From Miltoncostaea sp963770865 (GTDB taxonomy: Bacteria; Actinomycetota; Thermoleophilia; Miltoncostaeales; Miltoncostaeaceae): a DNA stretch of 64,000 bases. Both the position numbers and the translations under genes were made by a program. The stretch covers positions 1 through 64,000 of the forward strand of contig CAVYRD010000017.1 of the NCBI GenBank assembly GCA_963770865.1. Direction: 5' to 3'. This document shows positions 26,816 through 35,997 of the stretch, in pieces. The notes under the pieces were generated by a model. That model had not been told where the DNA came from. It was given only the letters and a program-made list of their open reading frames with translations, and did not search any database. The stretch's first letter is position 1, and every line of letters starts with the position of its first letter.

Positions 26816-27872
26816 TCACGACCCCCAGCGGAACCCGGTCGGGCTCGCCGCCACGGGGAGCGGGCTCGAGGCGAGGTCGGCCGGCGGCTCGGGCTCGTTG
26901 TAGCCGCTCGGCGCGACGTCGTTGGGGCTGTCCGGGTGGAAGAGCGAGGCGAGGTACTGCACCTGCCCGCGCCCGGGGCCGAGCTCGGTCTGGCCGCCGC
27001 TGTACGCCCCGATCCCGTTGTCGCGCAGGTGGTCGTAGGCGGCGAAGAGGCGGGTGAGCGGGCCGAAGCGCGACGGCTTCATGTTCACGACGCGCGGCGG
27101 CCAGTCGCGGGCCAGGATGTCGTCCACCGAGTGGATCGGCGCGTCCCAGGTGACCCGGTCCTCGTGTCCGCGCAGCGTCTCGCGCAGCTCCGGCGTGAGC
27201 TTGGGGTCCTCGATCAGCGCGTCCGGGAAGGCGGCGATCAGCTGCGTGTACGTGCCCGGGTCGAGAGGGACGCCGAACGGGACCCACTCGTACTGGCCCT
27301 TCATGTCGAGCACGTCCACGGCTCCGAGCCCGGCCAGCTCGCGGATCAGCTCCGGGCGTCCAGTCGTCGGTGGGGTCGAGCTTGAAGCGCATTCCCGGGT
27401 CGCGGCGCAGCCAGCGCAGGATCTTCTCCCCGGTCGGCGGGTCCTCGAGCCGCGTCGAGACGACGAAGCGGACGGGCGCGGGCGTCATCCCGAGCGCGTC
27501 GGCGAGCGACGTGCCGGCCTGGCGAAGGGCGAGGTCGAGCGCCGCGCTCTCGAAGGCCCAGCGGCGGTAGTCCTGGGACATCGGGAACGCCGGCGCGCCT
27601 GCGTGGAAGAGGTCGAGGCCGTCGAGAAGGCGGGAGAACCCGTCGATGGTGGTCGCGCCCGCGAGGGGCAGCACGGGGCCGGCCTCCGCCTGGCTCTCGT
27701 GCTCGCCGGGGTCGTAGCAGACGTCCTCGCCGACGCCCTCCTCGCCACCACCGTGCAGGTGGATGGTCGTCGTCAGGCGCTCGAAGTCCGGCGCGAGCTC
27801 AAGGCGGCGGACCTCCAGCGCGTAGCCCTCGATCGTCAGCGGCAGGCCGGCGATCGCGTCGTACGTCGCCAT
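26816..27872 (-). CDS. Enolase-superfamily protein (MR/MLE-like), one frameshift
   Basis: ATG 27872 begins a ~351-residue protein broken once near 27,355. The first part has FRRW-like YRRWAFESAALDLALRQAG and RFVVSTRLEDPP. The second has VDVLDMKGQYEW, ALIEDPKL, VTWDAPIHSVDDI, PRVVNMKPSRFG and IGAYSGGQTELGPGRGQ. These fit an enolase-superfamily barrel with D, E and D metal ligands on successive strands, a lysine in RFKLDPT and another in NMKP. Substrate unknown. It shares an ATGA overlap with the glyoxalase-fold gene upstream, so the two are co-translated. A dipeptide epimerase or acid-sugar dehydratase role is possible but unproven. Confidence 0.7.
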
Positions 27873-28195
27873 CAGCCCGCGTCGGGGTAGTGGATGATCT
27901 CGGTCTGCAGGCTGCCGGGACCCTGGAGGTAGATCCCCCGCGTGCCGTCGCGGTGGGTGTCGATGGCCACGCCGTTCTCGGCGGCGATCCGCTCGAGCTC
28001 ATCGGCGGCGACGCGGTAGGCCAGGTGGTCCGGGTGCTGCGAGGCCAGGACGAAGGCGAGCTTGGCCCCGCCCGACTCCACCAGCCCCCAGGTGTCGTCC
28101 TGGTAGAGGACCGTCGTCCCCGGGATGGTGCGCTGCTGCCACGCGATCGCCTCGGCGACGTCCGGCACGCGCTGTGCGACGTGATCGAACTCCAC
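27872..28195 (-). CDS. VOC (glyoxalase/bleomycin-resistance fold) protein
   Basis: This 107-residue protein is a single VOC unit: MEFDHVAQRVPDVAEAIAW, GTTVLYQDDTWGLVESGG, KLAFVLASQHPDHLAYRV and GTRGIYLQGPGSLQTEIIHY. A histidine near the start (FDHVA), one in DHLAY and a glutamate in QTEIIHY could bind metal, as in glyoxalase I and methylmalonyl-CoA epimerase. GTG 28195 follows GGAGGAGCC. Its TGA overlaps the start of the enolase-superfamily gene, which suggests a joint isomerase or racemase-type pathway. Substrate not identifiable. Confidence 0.75.
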   Translation of the reverse strand: MEFDHVAQRVPDVAEAIAWQQRTIPGTTVLYQDDTWGLVESGGAKLAFVLASQHPDHLAYRVAADELERIAAENGVAIDTHRDGTRGIYLQGPGSLQTEIIHYPDAG

Positions 28196-28217
28196 GGCTC
28201 CTCCTTGGTCGGCCCAT

Positions 28218-28223
28218 AGGTTA
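28218..28223 (-). promoter_or_regulatory. -10 box for the VOC/enolase pair
   Basis: TAACCT on the reverse strand lies about 22 bases before the GTG at 28195, leaving room for the GGAGGAGCC ribosome site. It lies in the gap divergent from comM. Confidence 0.4.
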
Positions 28224-28319
28224 GGGCCTCGGGTGTCACGGGAGCCGTCACGCATCCGGCGCGGCAGCGGCACGCTCCGGTGCGGATCGGCGCGCACGCG
28301 CCGTGGGACCGTCACCGCC

Positions 28320-29850
28320 GTGGTCGCCCAGCTCCTCAGCCCCGCCGTCCTCGGCCTCGAGACCTCCACCGTCCTGGTGGAGGTGGACCTGCGCGCGGGG
28401 CTGCCGTCGTTCTCGGTCGTCGGCCTCGCCGACGTCGCGGTGCAGGAGGCGCGCGAGCGCGTGCGCTCGGGGATCGCGAACCAGGCCTTCGGCGTCCCGG
28501 CCCGGCGGATCGTCGCCAACCTCGCGCCGGCCGACCTGCGCAAGGCCGGGCCCCAGTACGACCTGCCGCTGGCGTTGGCCATCCTCGCGGCGTCGGGCCA
28601 GATGGCGCCCGCGGCGCTGCGCGGGCTGGGCGCGGTGGGGGAGCTGGCGCTCGACGGCTCGCTGCGCCCGGTCCCCGGGGCGCTCGCGATGGCCGAGCAC
28701 GCCGCGCGCGAGGGCTGGGACCGGATCGTCGTGCCGCGCGCCAACGCCGCCGAGGCGGCGCTCGTGCCGGGCGTCGCGGTGCTCGGCGCGGAGGCGCTGC
28801 GCGAGGCGGTTGACATCCTGGAGGGCAGGGCGGAGGGCGCACCGGCGGCGATCGACGCCGCGGCCCTCCTGGCCGCCGCCCACGACGCGCCGGGGCCCGA
28901 CCTCGCCGAGGTGCGGGGCCAGGGCGCCGCCCGGCGGGCGCTGGAGGTGGCCGCGGCGGGCGGCCACTCGATGCTCATGACCGGGCCGCCCGGCGGGGGC
29001 AAGACGATGCTCGCCCGGCGGATCCCGGGCATCCTGCCGCCGCTCCGTCTCGACGAGGCGATCGCCGTCACGCGCATCCACTCGGTCGCGGGCCTGCTCG
29101 ACCCGGGGTGCCCGCTCGTCACCCGGCGCCCGTTCCGCGCGCCGCACCACACCGTCTCGGCCGCGGGGCTGGTCGGCGGCGGGCGCTTCCCCCGGCCGGG
29201 CGAGGTCAGCCTCGCGCACCACGGCGTCCTGTTCCTCGACGAGGTCTGCGCCTTCGCGCCGGCCGTGCTCGACGCGCTGCGCCAGCCGCTCGAGGAGGGC
29301 CGCATCGACGTGACCCGCTCGATGATGACCGCCCGCTTCCCGGCGCGGCCGCTCCTTGTCTGCGCCGGCAACCCGTGCCCGTGCGGGTTCGACGGGGACC
29401 CGGTGCGCCGGTGCGTCTGCCCGCCCGGTCGCGCCGAGGCCTATCGCGCGCGCCTCTCCGGGCCCGTCGCCGACCGCATCGACCTCCACGTCGAGGTGCC
29501 GCGGCTCGACCGTGAGGAGCTGATGGGCCGCTCGGCGGCGGAGCCGAGCGCGGCGGTACGCGGCCGGGTCGCCGCCGCCCGCGCCCGCGCGGCCGACCGG
29601 GGCCAGGCGCGGCCCAACGCCGAGCTCGGACCGGCCGAGGCGCGCCGGCTGGCGGCGCTCGACGGGCCGGCGAAGGCTCTCCTCGGGCCGCGCCGTCGAT
29701 CGGCTCGCGCTCTCGGCCCGCGCCCACGACCGGCTGCTGCGCGTGGCCCGGACCATCGCCGACCTGGAGGGGGAGGGCGACGTGCGCTCGGACCACGTCG
29801 CCGAGGCGCTCGGCTACCGGGCCCCCGCGGCCGCCGGGGCGGTCCGGTGA
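28320..29850 (+). CDS. comM: ComM/YifB Mg-chelatase-like AAA+ ATPase (one frameshift)
   Basis: ComM is a branch-migration helicase in natural transformation. The protein has an N-terminal Lon-protease-like domain (VEVDLRAGLPSFSVVGLAD, RKAGPQYDLPLALAIL), Walker A GPPGGGKTMLARRIPG (~222), FRAPHHTVSAAGLVGGG, HHGVLFLDEV (Walker B) and a cysteine motif CAGNPCPCGF with RCVCPP. One extra base near 29,690 moves the last ~50 residues (RAVDRLALSARAHDRLLRVARTIADLEG) to another frame, ending at TGA 29848-29850 over the dprA GTG. GTG 28320 is chosen because conserved sequence begins at once. Confidence 0.9.
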
Positions 29851-30971
29851 GCGGGTCGCCGGGCTGGGCGCTCGGCCTCGCGCGGATGGCGCAGGCGCTC
29901 GGGCGCGACCTCCAGCGGGCGGCGCGGAACGCCGGCGGCCCGGAGCGCCTGTGGAGCGCCGACCGCGCCGAGCTCGGGCGTCTGCTGCGGTGCAGCGGCG
30001 CCGAGCTCGACCTGGCGCACCGGGCGCGCGCCGCGATCGACGTCGCCGCCGACGCCGCCCGTCTGGCGGCCGCCGGCATCGCGCACGTCGGTATGGACGA
30101 CGACCGCTACCCCGCGGCCCTGCGCCCGCTCCCGGACCCGCCCTTCGGGCTCTTCGTGCGCGGCCGCCTCGAGCCGGCGCTCGCGGCGTTGGCGGAGGCG
30201 CCCGTCGTCGCGGTGGTCGGCAGCCGGCGGGCCACGCCGGCCGGGACGGCCTTCGCCCGCGAGCTGGGCCTCGCGCTCGCCGAGCGCGGAGCCGTGGTGG
30301 TGAGCGGCCTCGCCCACGGCATCGACGCGGCCGCGCACGAGGGCGCGCTGGCCGGAGGGGGCGTCACCGTGGCGGTTCTGGGGTGCGGCGTGGACGTCGC
30401 CTACCCGCGCCGCAACCGCGACCTCGCGCGCCGCATCGCCGAGACCGGCGCACTCGTCTCCGAGTACTGGCCGGGGACGCCGCCGGCACCGTGGCGCTTT
30501 CCCGCGCGCAACCGCATCGTGGCCGGGCTCGCGGCGGCCGTGACGGTGGTCGAGGCCGGGCGCCGCTCGGGCGCCCTCATCACCGCCGACTTCGGCCTGG
30601 AGCTCGGGCGTCCGGTGCTGGCCGTGCCCGGCTGGCCGGGGGCGACCGAGTCGGAGGGCTGCAACGGCCTCCTGCGCGCCGGCGCGGCGCTCCTCGAGTC
30701 GGTCGAGGACGTCGTGGCGGAGATCCCCGAGTCCGGGTGGCGCGAGCCGCCACCGCCGGCCGTGTCGCCGGCGCTCGACGGGCTCGCGCGGCGCGTCCAC
30801 GACGAACTGCTGCGCGAGCCGATGGGACCGGACCGCATCGCCGAGGAGCTGAGCGAGGACCCGGCGGCGGTCGCCGGAGCCTTGGCGCTCCTCGAGGTGG
30901 AGGGGCTGGCGGTGCGAGGGGAGGGGCAGCGCTTCTGGGCGGCGCCGTCGCGCGCCGCCCGCGCCCCGTGA
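29847..30971 (+). CDS. dprA: DNA processing protein DprA (Smf)
   Basis: DprA protects incoming single-stranded DNA and loads RecA in transformation. The 374-residue protein has an N-terminal SAM-like region and then the Rossmann core: PVVAVVGSRRATPAGTAFA (~118), VVVSGLAHGIDAAAHEGAL, VAVLGCGVDVAYPRRN, RNRIVAGLAAAVTVVEAGRRSGALITA and VLAVPGWPGATESEGCN. A winged-helix-like C-terminal domain follows (~310-370). GTG 29847 overlaps the comM stop. The comM-dprA pair is the only competence machinery in the window. Confidence 0.95.
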   Translation: MSGSPGWALGLARMAQALGRDLQRAARNAGGPERLWSADRAELGRLLRCSGAELDLAHRARAAIDVAADAARLAAAGIAHVGMDDDRYPAALRPLPDPPFGLFVRGRLEPALAALAEAPVVAVVGSRRATPAGTAFARELGLALAERGAVVVSGLAHGIDAAAHEGALAGGGVTVAVLGCGVDVAYPRRNRDLARRIAETGALVSEYWPGTPPAPWRFPARNRIVAGLAAAVTVVEAGRRSGALITADFGLELGRPVLAVPGWPGATESEGCNGLLRAGAALLESVEDVVAEIPESGWREPPPPAVSPALDGLARRVHDELLREPMGPDRIAEELSEDPAAVAGALALLEVEGLAVRGEGQRFWAAPSRAARAP

Positions 30972-30974
30972 GCG

Positions 30975-33149
30975 TCAGCGGGTGGGCGCCCGCCGGCGCT
31001 GGCCGCCGCCCTGGCGGTCGGCGCCGTAGCGGCTGAGGACCTCCTCGGCGAGGTCGGCGACCGTGCGCCGCAGGGCCACCGGCTCGAAGAGCACGGCGTC
31101 GCCCTGGTACTTGAGGAGCTCCTTCACGAGCCAGTCCTCGCTTGCGTAGGGGATCTCGACGAGGACCGACCCGTCGGAGAAGCGCTCGCGAGAGTGGTGC
31201 TTCTCGAGCATCCAGCGGGCGAGCTCGGGGCTGCACCAGACCGATGCGCTCTGGGCGACCGTCTCGCCGGGCTGGGGGTGCGCGCCCCAGGGCAGATACG
31301 GTCCGGACATCGCGATCTCGGGCCGGCGTGTGAAGTGCTCCTCGAGCAATACCGCGCTGCGGATGCGGTCGAGGCGGAAGGTCCGCTGCCCGTCGGCCCG
31401 CCGACAGAAGGCCACGACGTACCAGGCGTCCTGGGCGTTGACGAGCAGGTGCGGCTCGATGGTGCGCTTGGTGATGGCGCCTCGCGACTCGGTCCAATAG
31501 TCGATCTCGAGCAGCCGGTCCTCGCGGATCGCCTGGCTGACGGCCGCGGCGACGCCGGCGTTGGCGTTCTGGGCGCGGCCGAGCTCGACGGTCGGCAGGC
31601 CCTCGCTGCCCATCGCGGCCTCGACCTTGGCGCGGACCGAGCTGAGCGAGCCGCCGGCCTCGGTGGGCAGGCGGTCGCCGATGAAGTCGAGCGCCCACAG
31701 GAGCGCCTTGGCCTCGAGCGGGGAGAGGCGGGCCGGCCGCGAGAAGCGGTCGCCGTAGGTCTCCTTCTGCACTGCGACGGTGTCGCCCTCGATCTGGGCG
31801 TAGAGCGCGTAGCAGCCGCCGCCGAAGTTGATGAGGTTGAGCAGGCCGATGTCGTCCTCGAGGACGCGCCGGTCGAGGTTGAGCGACGCGCGCAGCTCGG
31901 CGATCGGGATGTGGGCCTCGGCGGAGTCGCCGCAGGCGGCGAGCAGGCGGGTCATGAGGGCGAGCAGGCGGGCGAAGCGCTCCGCCGGGACGACGCGCTC
32001 GGGCGTCCCCTGGCCGGCGCCGCCGGGGGCGGGGGCGGAGGGGGCGGCTGGCGCGGGAGCGGCGGCGAGGGTGGCCGCCGTGGCGGTGGCGCCGGCGGAG
32101 GCGGCCGGGGCCAGCGCGGCGGGGGCGCCGCCGTCGCCGCGATGGCGCTCGCCGACCAGCTCGAGCGCCGCGACCACGGCCTCGCGCAGCTCGGCGGGCT
32201 CGAGCACCTGGGCCTCGGCACCGAGGCCCAGGATCCAGGAGGCCAGCTCGCGGCGGTTGGAGAAGGTGGTGGTGTAGACGCCCGCGCCGTCGGCGCCGAT
32301 GGCGGTGGTGCCGTAGGCGCCGAACATCTGCTCCACCCACCAGGCGATGGTCGGGGTGAGGGCGATGGTGGCGGTCTGCTCGGCGCCCTCCAGCTGCCAG
32401 GGCGCGCGGTCGCGGTAGCGCGAGAGGTCGAAGTCCTGGGGCGCGGGGAAGTCGTGCTCGGCGCGCGTCTTGAAGGTGATGCGCCCCTCGATGCGCGACA
32501 GGCGGAAGATGCGCGTGGCGTCGCGCTCGTGGGAGAAGCCGACCATGTACCAGTTGCCCGCCGAGTAGAGCAGGGAGTACGGGTCGATCTCGCGCTCGGA
32601 GCGCTCGTCGCGGCCGATCGAGTAGTAGGTGAAGCGGATCGTCTTGCGCCGGCTGATCGCCGACTCGATCTTGGTGAGGTGGGCCGCGACCTCGGGCGAG
32701 TAGTCGCCGCCCAGCAGGTTCACCGAGACGGTGCGCGCGGCGTGGTCGTCGAGCGGGCTCGGGCGGCCGAGGGTGAGGTGCTGCAGCGCCAGCCGCAGCG
32801 GCTCGGCGTAGGCGAACTGGCCCTCGAGCAGGTAGAGGCAGGTCTGCAGGGCCGAGAGCTCGGCCGGGTCGAAGTCGAGCTCCGGCAGGTAGTAGTTCTC
32901 GGGCGGCAGCGCGTACAGGTCGCCCTGGAACGGGTCGTCGCCCGGTCGCTCGACGGCCAGGCGCAGGCCCATCGCCTCGATCTCGGCGCGATCGGCGTAG
33001 AACCGGCGCAGGAAGGCCTGCTCGGTCATGCCGCCGTAGCCCTCGACGGCCTCGTGGATCTCGTCGGCGGTCACCGGTCGCTGCTGCGACATCAGGAAGG
33101 CCACCAGCGAGAGCTGGCGGACCAGCTTGTCGTCGTCTCTCATCGCCAT
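30975..33149 (-). CDS. pafBC: Fused PafB-PafC WYL-domain transcriptional activator
   Basis: PafB and PafC form the mycobacterial activator of the RecA-independent DNA-damage response. Here both halves are one 724-residue protein. Half one (1-~340) has a winged helix (PVTADEIHEAVEGYGGMTEQ) and a WYL domain (NWYMVGFSHERDATRIFRLSRI). An alanine/proline-rich linker lies at ~345-390. Half two has HTH-like ELRASLNLDRRVLEDDIGLL and WYL WYVVAFCRRADGQRTFRLDRI. Natural fusions are known in some Actinobacteria. WYL domains are thought to sense a nucleic-acid ligand. The proteasome/Pup genes it often neighbours are not in the window. Confidence 0.9.
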   Translation of the reverse strand: MAMRDDDKLVRQLSLVAFLMSQQRPVTADEIHEAVEGYGGMTEQAFLRRFYADRAEIEAMGLRLAVERPGDDPFQGDLYALPPENYYLPELDFDPAELSALQTCLYLLEGQFAYAEPLRLALQHLTLGRPSPLDDHAARTVSVNLLGGDYSPEVAAHLTKIESAISRRKTIRFTYYSIGRDERSEREIDPYSLLYSAGNWYMVGFSHERDATRIFRLSRIEGRITFKTRAEHDFPAPQDFDLSRYRDRAPWQLEGAEQTATIALTPTIAWWVEQMFGAYGTTAIGADGAGVYTTTFSNRRELASWILGLGAEAQVLEPAELREAVVAALELVGERHRGDGGAPAALAPAASAGATATAATLAAAPAPAAPSAPAPGGAGQGTPERVVPAERFARLLALMTRLLAACGDSAEAHIPIAELRASLNLDRRVLEDDIGLLNLINFGGGCYALYAQIEGDTVAVQKETYGDRFSRPARLSPLEAKALLWALDFIGDRLPTEAGGSLSSVRAKVEAAMGSEGLPTVELGRAQNANAGVAAAVSQAIREDRLLEIDYWTESRGAITKRTIEPHLLVNAQDAWYVVAFCRRADGQRTFRLDRIRSAVLLEEHFTRRPEIAMSGPYLPWGAHPQPGETVAQSASVWCSPELARWMLEKHHSRERFSDGSVLVEIPYASEDWLVKELLKYQGDAVLFEPVALRRTVADLAEEVLSRYGADRQGGGQRRRAPTR

Positions 33150-33289
33150 GATCGCCCCCGCGGAACCCCTCGCTCGTAGCGGTCGATGATAGCCCAGGCC
33201 CTCTCGCCGGGCCGTTCGGCGACGCCCGCCGATGTCGCTCCGAGCGGGGAGCGCGCGGGGACGGGCCGGATGGCGGGGGCGCGGCTCAT
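33140..33289 (-). CDS. Possible 49-residue linker peptide between the UbiA and pafBC genes
   Basis: An ATG at 33289 overlaps the stop of the prenyltransferase gene (ATGA), and this frame ends at TGA 33140-33142, ten bases inside pafBC. The peptide (MSRAPAIRPVPAR..., ...ERAWAIIDRYERG) has no recognised motif and no membrane segment. Tight overlap at both ends fits translational coupling, but the composition could also be chance in GC-rich DNA. A TATCAT box within it may instead be the pafBC promoter. Confidence 0.3.
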   Translation of the reverse strand: MSRAPAIRPVPARSPLGATSAGVAERPGERAWAIIDRYERGVPRGRSWR

Positions 33290-34317
33290 GAGCGGCGCTC
33301 CACGGCGGGGTGCGGGCGGGAGCGTGCGGCCATCAGGTCGCGGTGGGCGGCGCCCGAGAGCACGAGCTCGACCGGCACGAGCACGACGGCCGGCACGAGC
33401 GCCCACGTGAGCCCCGGCGCGAGGGCGGCGGCCGTGAGGAGGCCGGAGGCCATGCCGAGCAGGATCACGCCGAGCTCGGCGCGGGTGACGGACTCGGGGT
33501 CGTCGGGCGTGACGGTGGCGTGCAGCACGAGCGCGAGGGCGAAGCCGACGGCGGCGATGGCGAAGGCGTCGTGCACCAGGACCGTGAGGAGCATCGCCCC
33601 GGCCAGGGCGATCGACGCCCAGAGCACCGCGTAGCGGCGGCCGGCGCCCGCGAGCAGCACGATGGTGGTCGTCTTGGGCGGGAAGGCGCGGCTGTCGGGG
33701 ATGCGGTCGAGGTAGTGGTGCATCATCAGCATCGCGACGCAGGACGCCGCGTAGGCGATCCCGGCCAGGGCCACCCCGCCCGACAGGTGGCCGCGCTGCA
33801 GCACGTAGGCGCCGGTCGTGCAGCCCCAGATGCACGCGAACGCGATCGTCTCGCCGGAGAAGGGCCGGTAGGCCGCCCGCACCGGCGGCAGCGTGTAGAA
33901 GACCGCACCCGCGAGGCCGGCGAGCCCGTAGAGCACGAGCACCCAGCCCCAGGTCGCGGCGGCGGCGATGCCGATCAGCGCGGCGGCCAGCGCGGCCGCG
34001 GCCCCGATCGCGGCCAGGGCGCGGGGGCCGAGGAGGCCGGACGCGATCACCTTGCTGCCGCCGCTGATCACGCGAGGCGAGGGGTCGCGGTCGGTGCCCG
34101 AGCGCCAGTCGGCGATCTCGTTGACGCAGTGCGCCACGAGGCCCTGGAGGAGCAGGCCGACGGCGACGGCGGCGAGGTAGCCGGGCACCGAGACGCCCCC
34201 GCCGTCCCTCCACGCGAGCGCGGTGCCGAGCGTGATCGCGGTGTAGGACCACAGGAGCACCGGGATGATCCGGATCTCCAGCCAGAGGCCCAGCAGCGCG
34301 CGGCGAAGGCCGGCCAT
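33286..34317 (-). CDS. UbiA-family prenyltransferase (menaquinone-type)
   Basis: This 343-residue membrane protein has about nine hydrophobic segments and the two aspartate-rich UbiA motifs: NEIADWRSGTDRD (~66-78, binding prenyl diphosphate through Mg2+) and LDRIPDSRAF (~197-206). UbiA enzymes attach isoprenoid tails to quinone rings. With mqnE 6.3 kb downstream, a role as the prenyltransferase of the futalosine menaquinone route (MqnP or MenA type) is a fair inference, though heme O synthase and others share the fold. ATG 34317 gives the typical short amphipathic start. Confidence 0.8.
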   Translation of the reverse strand: MAGLRRALLGLWLEIRIIPVLLWSYTAITLGTALAWRDGGGVSVPGYLAAVAVGLLLQGLVAHCVNEIADWRSGTDRDPSPRVISGGSKVIASGLLGPRALAAIGAAAALAAALIGIAAAATWGWVLVLYGLAGLAGAVFYTLPPVRAAYRPFSGETIAFACIWGCTTGAYVLQRGHLSGGVALAGIAYAASCVAMLMMHHYLDRIPDSRAFPPKTTTIVLLAGAGRRYAVLWASIALAGAMLLTVLVHDAFAIAAVGFALALVLHATVTPDDPESVTRAELGVILLGMASGLLTAAALAPGLTWALVPAVVLVPVELVLSGAAHRDLMAARSRPHPAVERRS

Positions 34318-34350
34318 GCGTCACCCTATCCCGCCGTCGCGCCCCGCTGG

Positions 34351-34356
34351 TACCCT
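34351..34356 (+). promoter_or_regulatory. -10 box of a probably leaderless transcript
   Basis: TACCCT ends six bases before the GTG at 34363, leaving no room for a ribosome site. Confidence 0.45.
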
Positions 34357-34362
34357 GCGGGC

Positions 34363-34632
34363 GTGTCGGTCTACCAGCACGTCCACGACGTCCCGGACGA
34401 GGACGAGCTCGCGCAGCTCGTCGGCGCGGCGACCCCGCACTTCGCGTTCCAGGCCTACGACCGCGTGAAGCAGTACGCCGACGCGCTGGGGCCGGACCAC
34501 CCGCGCCAGGCCGAGCTGGCCGCGCACCTCGCGCGCCTCGACCGGCTGGGGCGCGAGGGCGAGTCCGCCGGCGTCAGCGCCCTGGACCTGCCCCCGCGGG
34601 CTCCGCTCGCGGCTCTCCGTCCGGCCCGCTGA
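34363..34632 (+). CDS. Small conserved-looking protein of unknown function
   Basis: This 89-residue soluble protein (MSVYQHVHDVPDEDELAQLVG, HFAFQAYDRVKQYADALGPDH) is mainly helical, with an acidic N-terminal half and an arginine/proline-rich tail. I do not recognise a family. Its GTG lies six bases after a TACCCT box, so the transcript is probably leaderless, which supports a real gene. Its last ~59 bases overlap the 3' end of the converging Nudix gene; one of the two may end earlier than drawn. Confidence 0.55.
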   Translation: MSVYQHVHDVPDEDELAQLVGAATPHFAFQAYDRVKQYADALGPDHPRQAELAAHLARLDRLGREGESAGVSALDLPPRAPLAALRPAR

Positions 34633-35233
34633 GGGCGTAGCGGGCCACCGCGCAGAACGTCCGCAGGATGCGGGCGGTCGCGCCCCACACGTCCTCGCCG
34701 GCCAGGGGATAGCGCAGCGCGAGGGGCTCGGGGTCGGGCGGCAGCGCGACGTCGGCGGCCAGCAGGTCGGTCACCCGCACGTCGATGATGCGCGCGACCT
34801 CGGCGTCGCTCGGCCTCGCGGCGACCGCGCCGGTGTGCACGGCCACGAACGGGCGGATGATGAACCCGGAGACCATCGTGGAGACGTCGTCCAGCTCGCC
34901 CACCACGCGCAGGGCCGAGCGCGGGATGCCGACCTCCTCCTCGGTCTCGCGCAGGGCGGCGTCCCGGGCGGACGCGTCGCCGCGGTCGATGACCCCACCG
35001 GGGAGGGCGATCTGGCCCGGGTGGGAGGGGAGGTGGTCGGTGCGCTTGGTGAGCAGCAGGTGCGGCTCCTCGTGACGGTCGTGCAGAACCAGCAGCACCG
35101 CGGCGCGGCGCCCCGGGCCGGGCACCTCGCGCGGGACCCGGGCGCGGAGGGCGCGCTCGAGCACGTCTCCCAGGCCCGCCGCGTCGGGGAGCCGGGCGGG
35201 GGGCGGGGGAGGTGCCGGTACGGCGGGCGTCAC
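34574..35233 (-). CDS. Nudix hydrolase, CoA-pyrophosphatase type
   Basis: This 219-residue protein resembles NudL/CoA diphosphatases, which cut CoA and related diphosphates. It has RRAAVLLVLHD, LLLTKRTDHLPSHPGQIALPGG with the family's HPGQ(I/V)(A/S)LPGG, and the Nudix box ending RDAALRETEEEVGI (REx2EE intact). A C-terminal extension includes FCAVARYALSG. The proline-rich N-terminus is not conserved. GTG 35233 lies seven bases after a TACACT box on this strand, again suggesting a leaderless message. The last ~20 residues overlap the converging small gene. Confidence 0.85.
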   Translation of the reverse strand: MTPAVPAPPPPPARLPDAAGLGDVLERALRARVPREVPGPGRRAAVLLVLHDRHEEPHLLLTKRTDHLPSHPGQIALPGGVIDRGDASARDAALRETEEEVGIPRSALRVVGELDDVSTMVSGFIIRPFVAVHTGAVAARPSDAEVARIIDVRVTDLLAADVALPPDPEPLALRYPLAGEDVWGATARILRTFCAVARYALSGPDGEPRAEPAGAGPGR

Positions 35234-35240
35234 GACGCCG

Positions 35241-35246
35241 AGTGTA
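35241..35246 (-). promoter_or_regulatory. -10 box of the probably leaderless Nudix transcript
   Basis: TACACT on the reverse strand is seven bases before GTG 35233. The neighbouring gene at 35287 diverges from it. Confidence 0.5.
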
Positions 35247-35286
35247 CGCGGGGCCGTCCTGCACGCCGTCTCCCGCGTCTGCAACA

Positions 35287-35997
35287 GTGAGGACCGTGAG
35301 CGGAGCCTCCAAACCCGACGACGTGGTGGGCGACCTCGTCGTCCGGCTCTCCCGCGCGCGCGACGCCGCAGCCGGCCTGAGCGGGCGCGACCCGCTCGGC
35401 GTGCGGGCCGTCGAGCCGGCGCTGGGGCGCCGCAGCTACCTGGTGGCCTTCGAGGGCCCGGCCTTCCTCTGCCTGGCGTGGGACATGTCCGCCGAGGTGG
35501 ACGAGCGCCGCGCCCGCGAGGCGGCGTCGGCCGGCCTGCTGTGGGAGAGCGTGGAGACGCTGGTGGACGCGGATGCACTGCGCGACCTGGCCCGTGCCGT
35601 CGGCCGCCTGCTGGCGCTGGGCGACGAGCCGCGCGAGGTGGCGGCGTCGCTCGAGACCGTCGCGGCGCGGGCCCTCGACCTGGCGGCGTGGCGCGAGGAG
35701 CCCGTCCGCGCCCTCGCCTCCCTGCCGGACCTGGACCAGGCGATCGGCCTGCACGAGCGGCTGGTGGGCGCCTGGGCGCGCTTCGTGCGGGCCTCGGAGC
35801 CGCTGGTCGAGGTGCAGGACACGCTGACGCCCGAGCTCGTGGCCGCCCTGCGCGAGGTGGAGGAGGCCGCGGCGCGGGCCGGGGCCCCCGAGCGGCTGGC
35901 CGACCGCCTGGCGGGCGCGATGCCCGGGTGCGAGGAGGGGGCGGGCCAGATCGTCGCGGCCCACGTCACGCGCCTGCGCCCCGAGGGCGCGCGATGA
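35287..35997 (+). CDS. Unknown protein heading a three-gene operon
   Basis: This 236-residue soluble, largely helical protein (DDVVGDLVVRLSRARDAAAG, GRRSYLVAFEGPAFLCLAWDM, LPDLDQAIGLHERLVGAWARF) has no family I recognise. GTG 35287 or GTG 35296 could be the start. Its stop overlaps the ATG of the small monooxygenase-fold gene, which in turn overlaps the dehydrogenase gene, so all three are likely made together. It may act in the same pathway, but nothing in the sequence shows how. No signal peptide or membrane segment is present. Confidence 0.6.
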   Translation: MRTVSGASKPDDVVGDLVVRLSRARDAAAGLSGRDPLGVRAVEPALGRRSYLVAFEGPAFLCLAWDMSAEVDERRAREAASAGLLWESVETLVDADALRDLARAVGRLLALGDEPREVAASLETVAARALDLAAWREEPVRALASLPDLDQAIGLHERLVGAWARFVRASEPLVEVQDTLTPELVAALREVEEAAARAGAPERLADRLAGAMPGCEEGAGQIVAAHVTRLRPEGAR

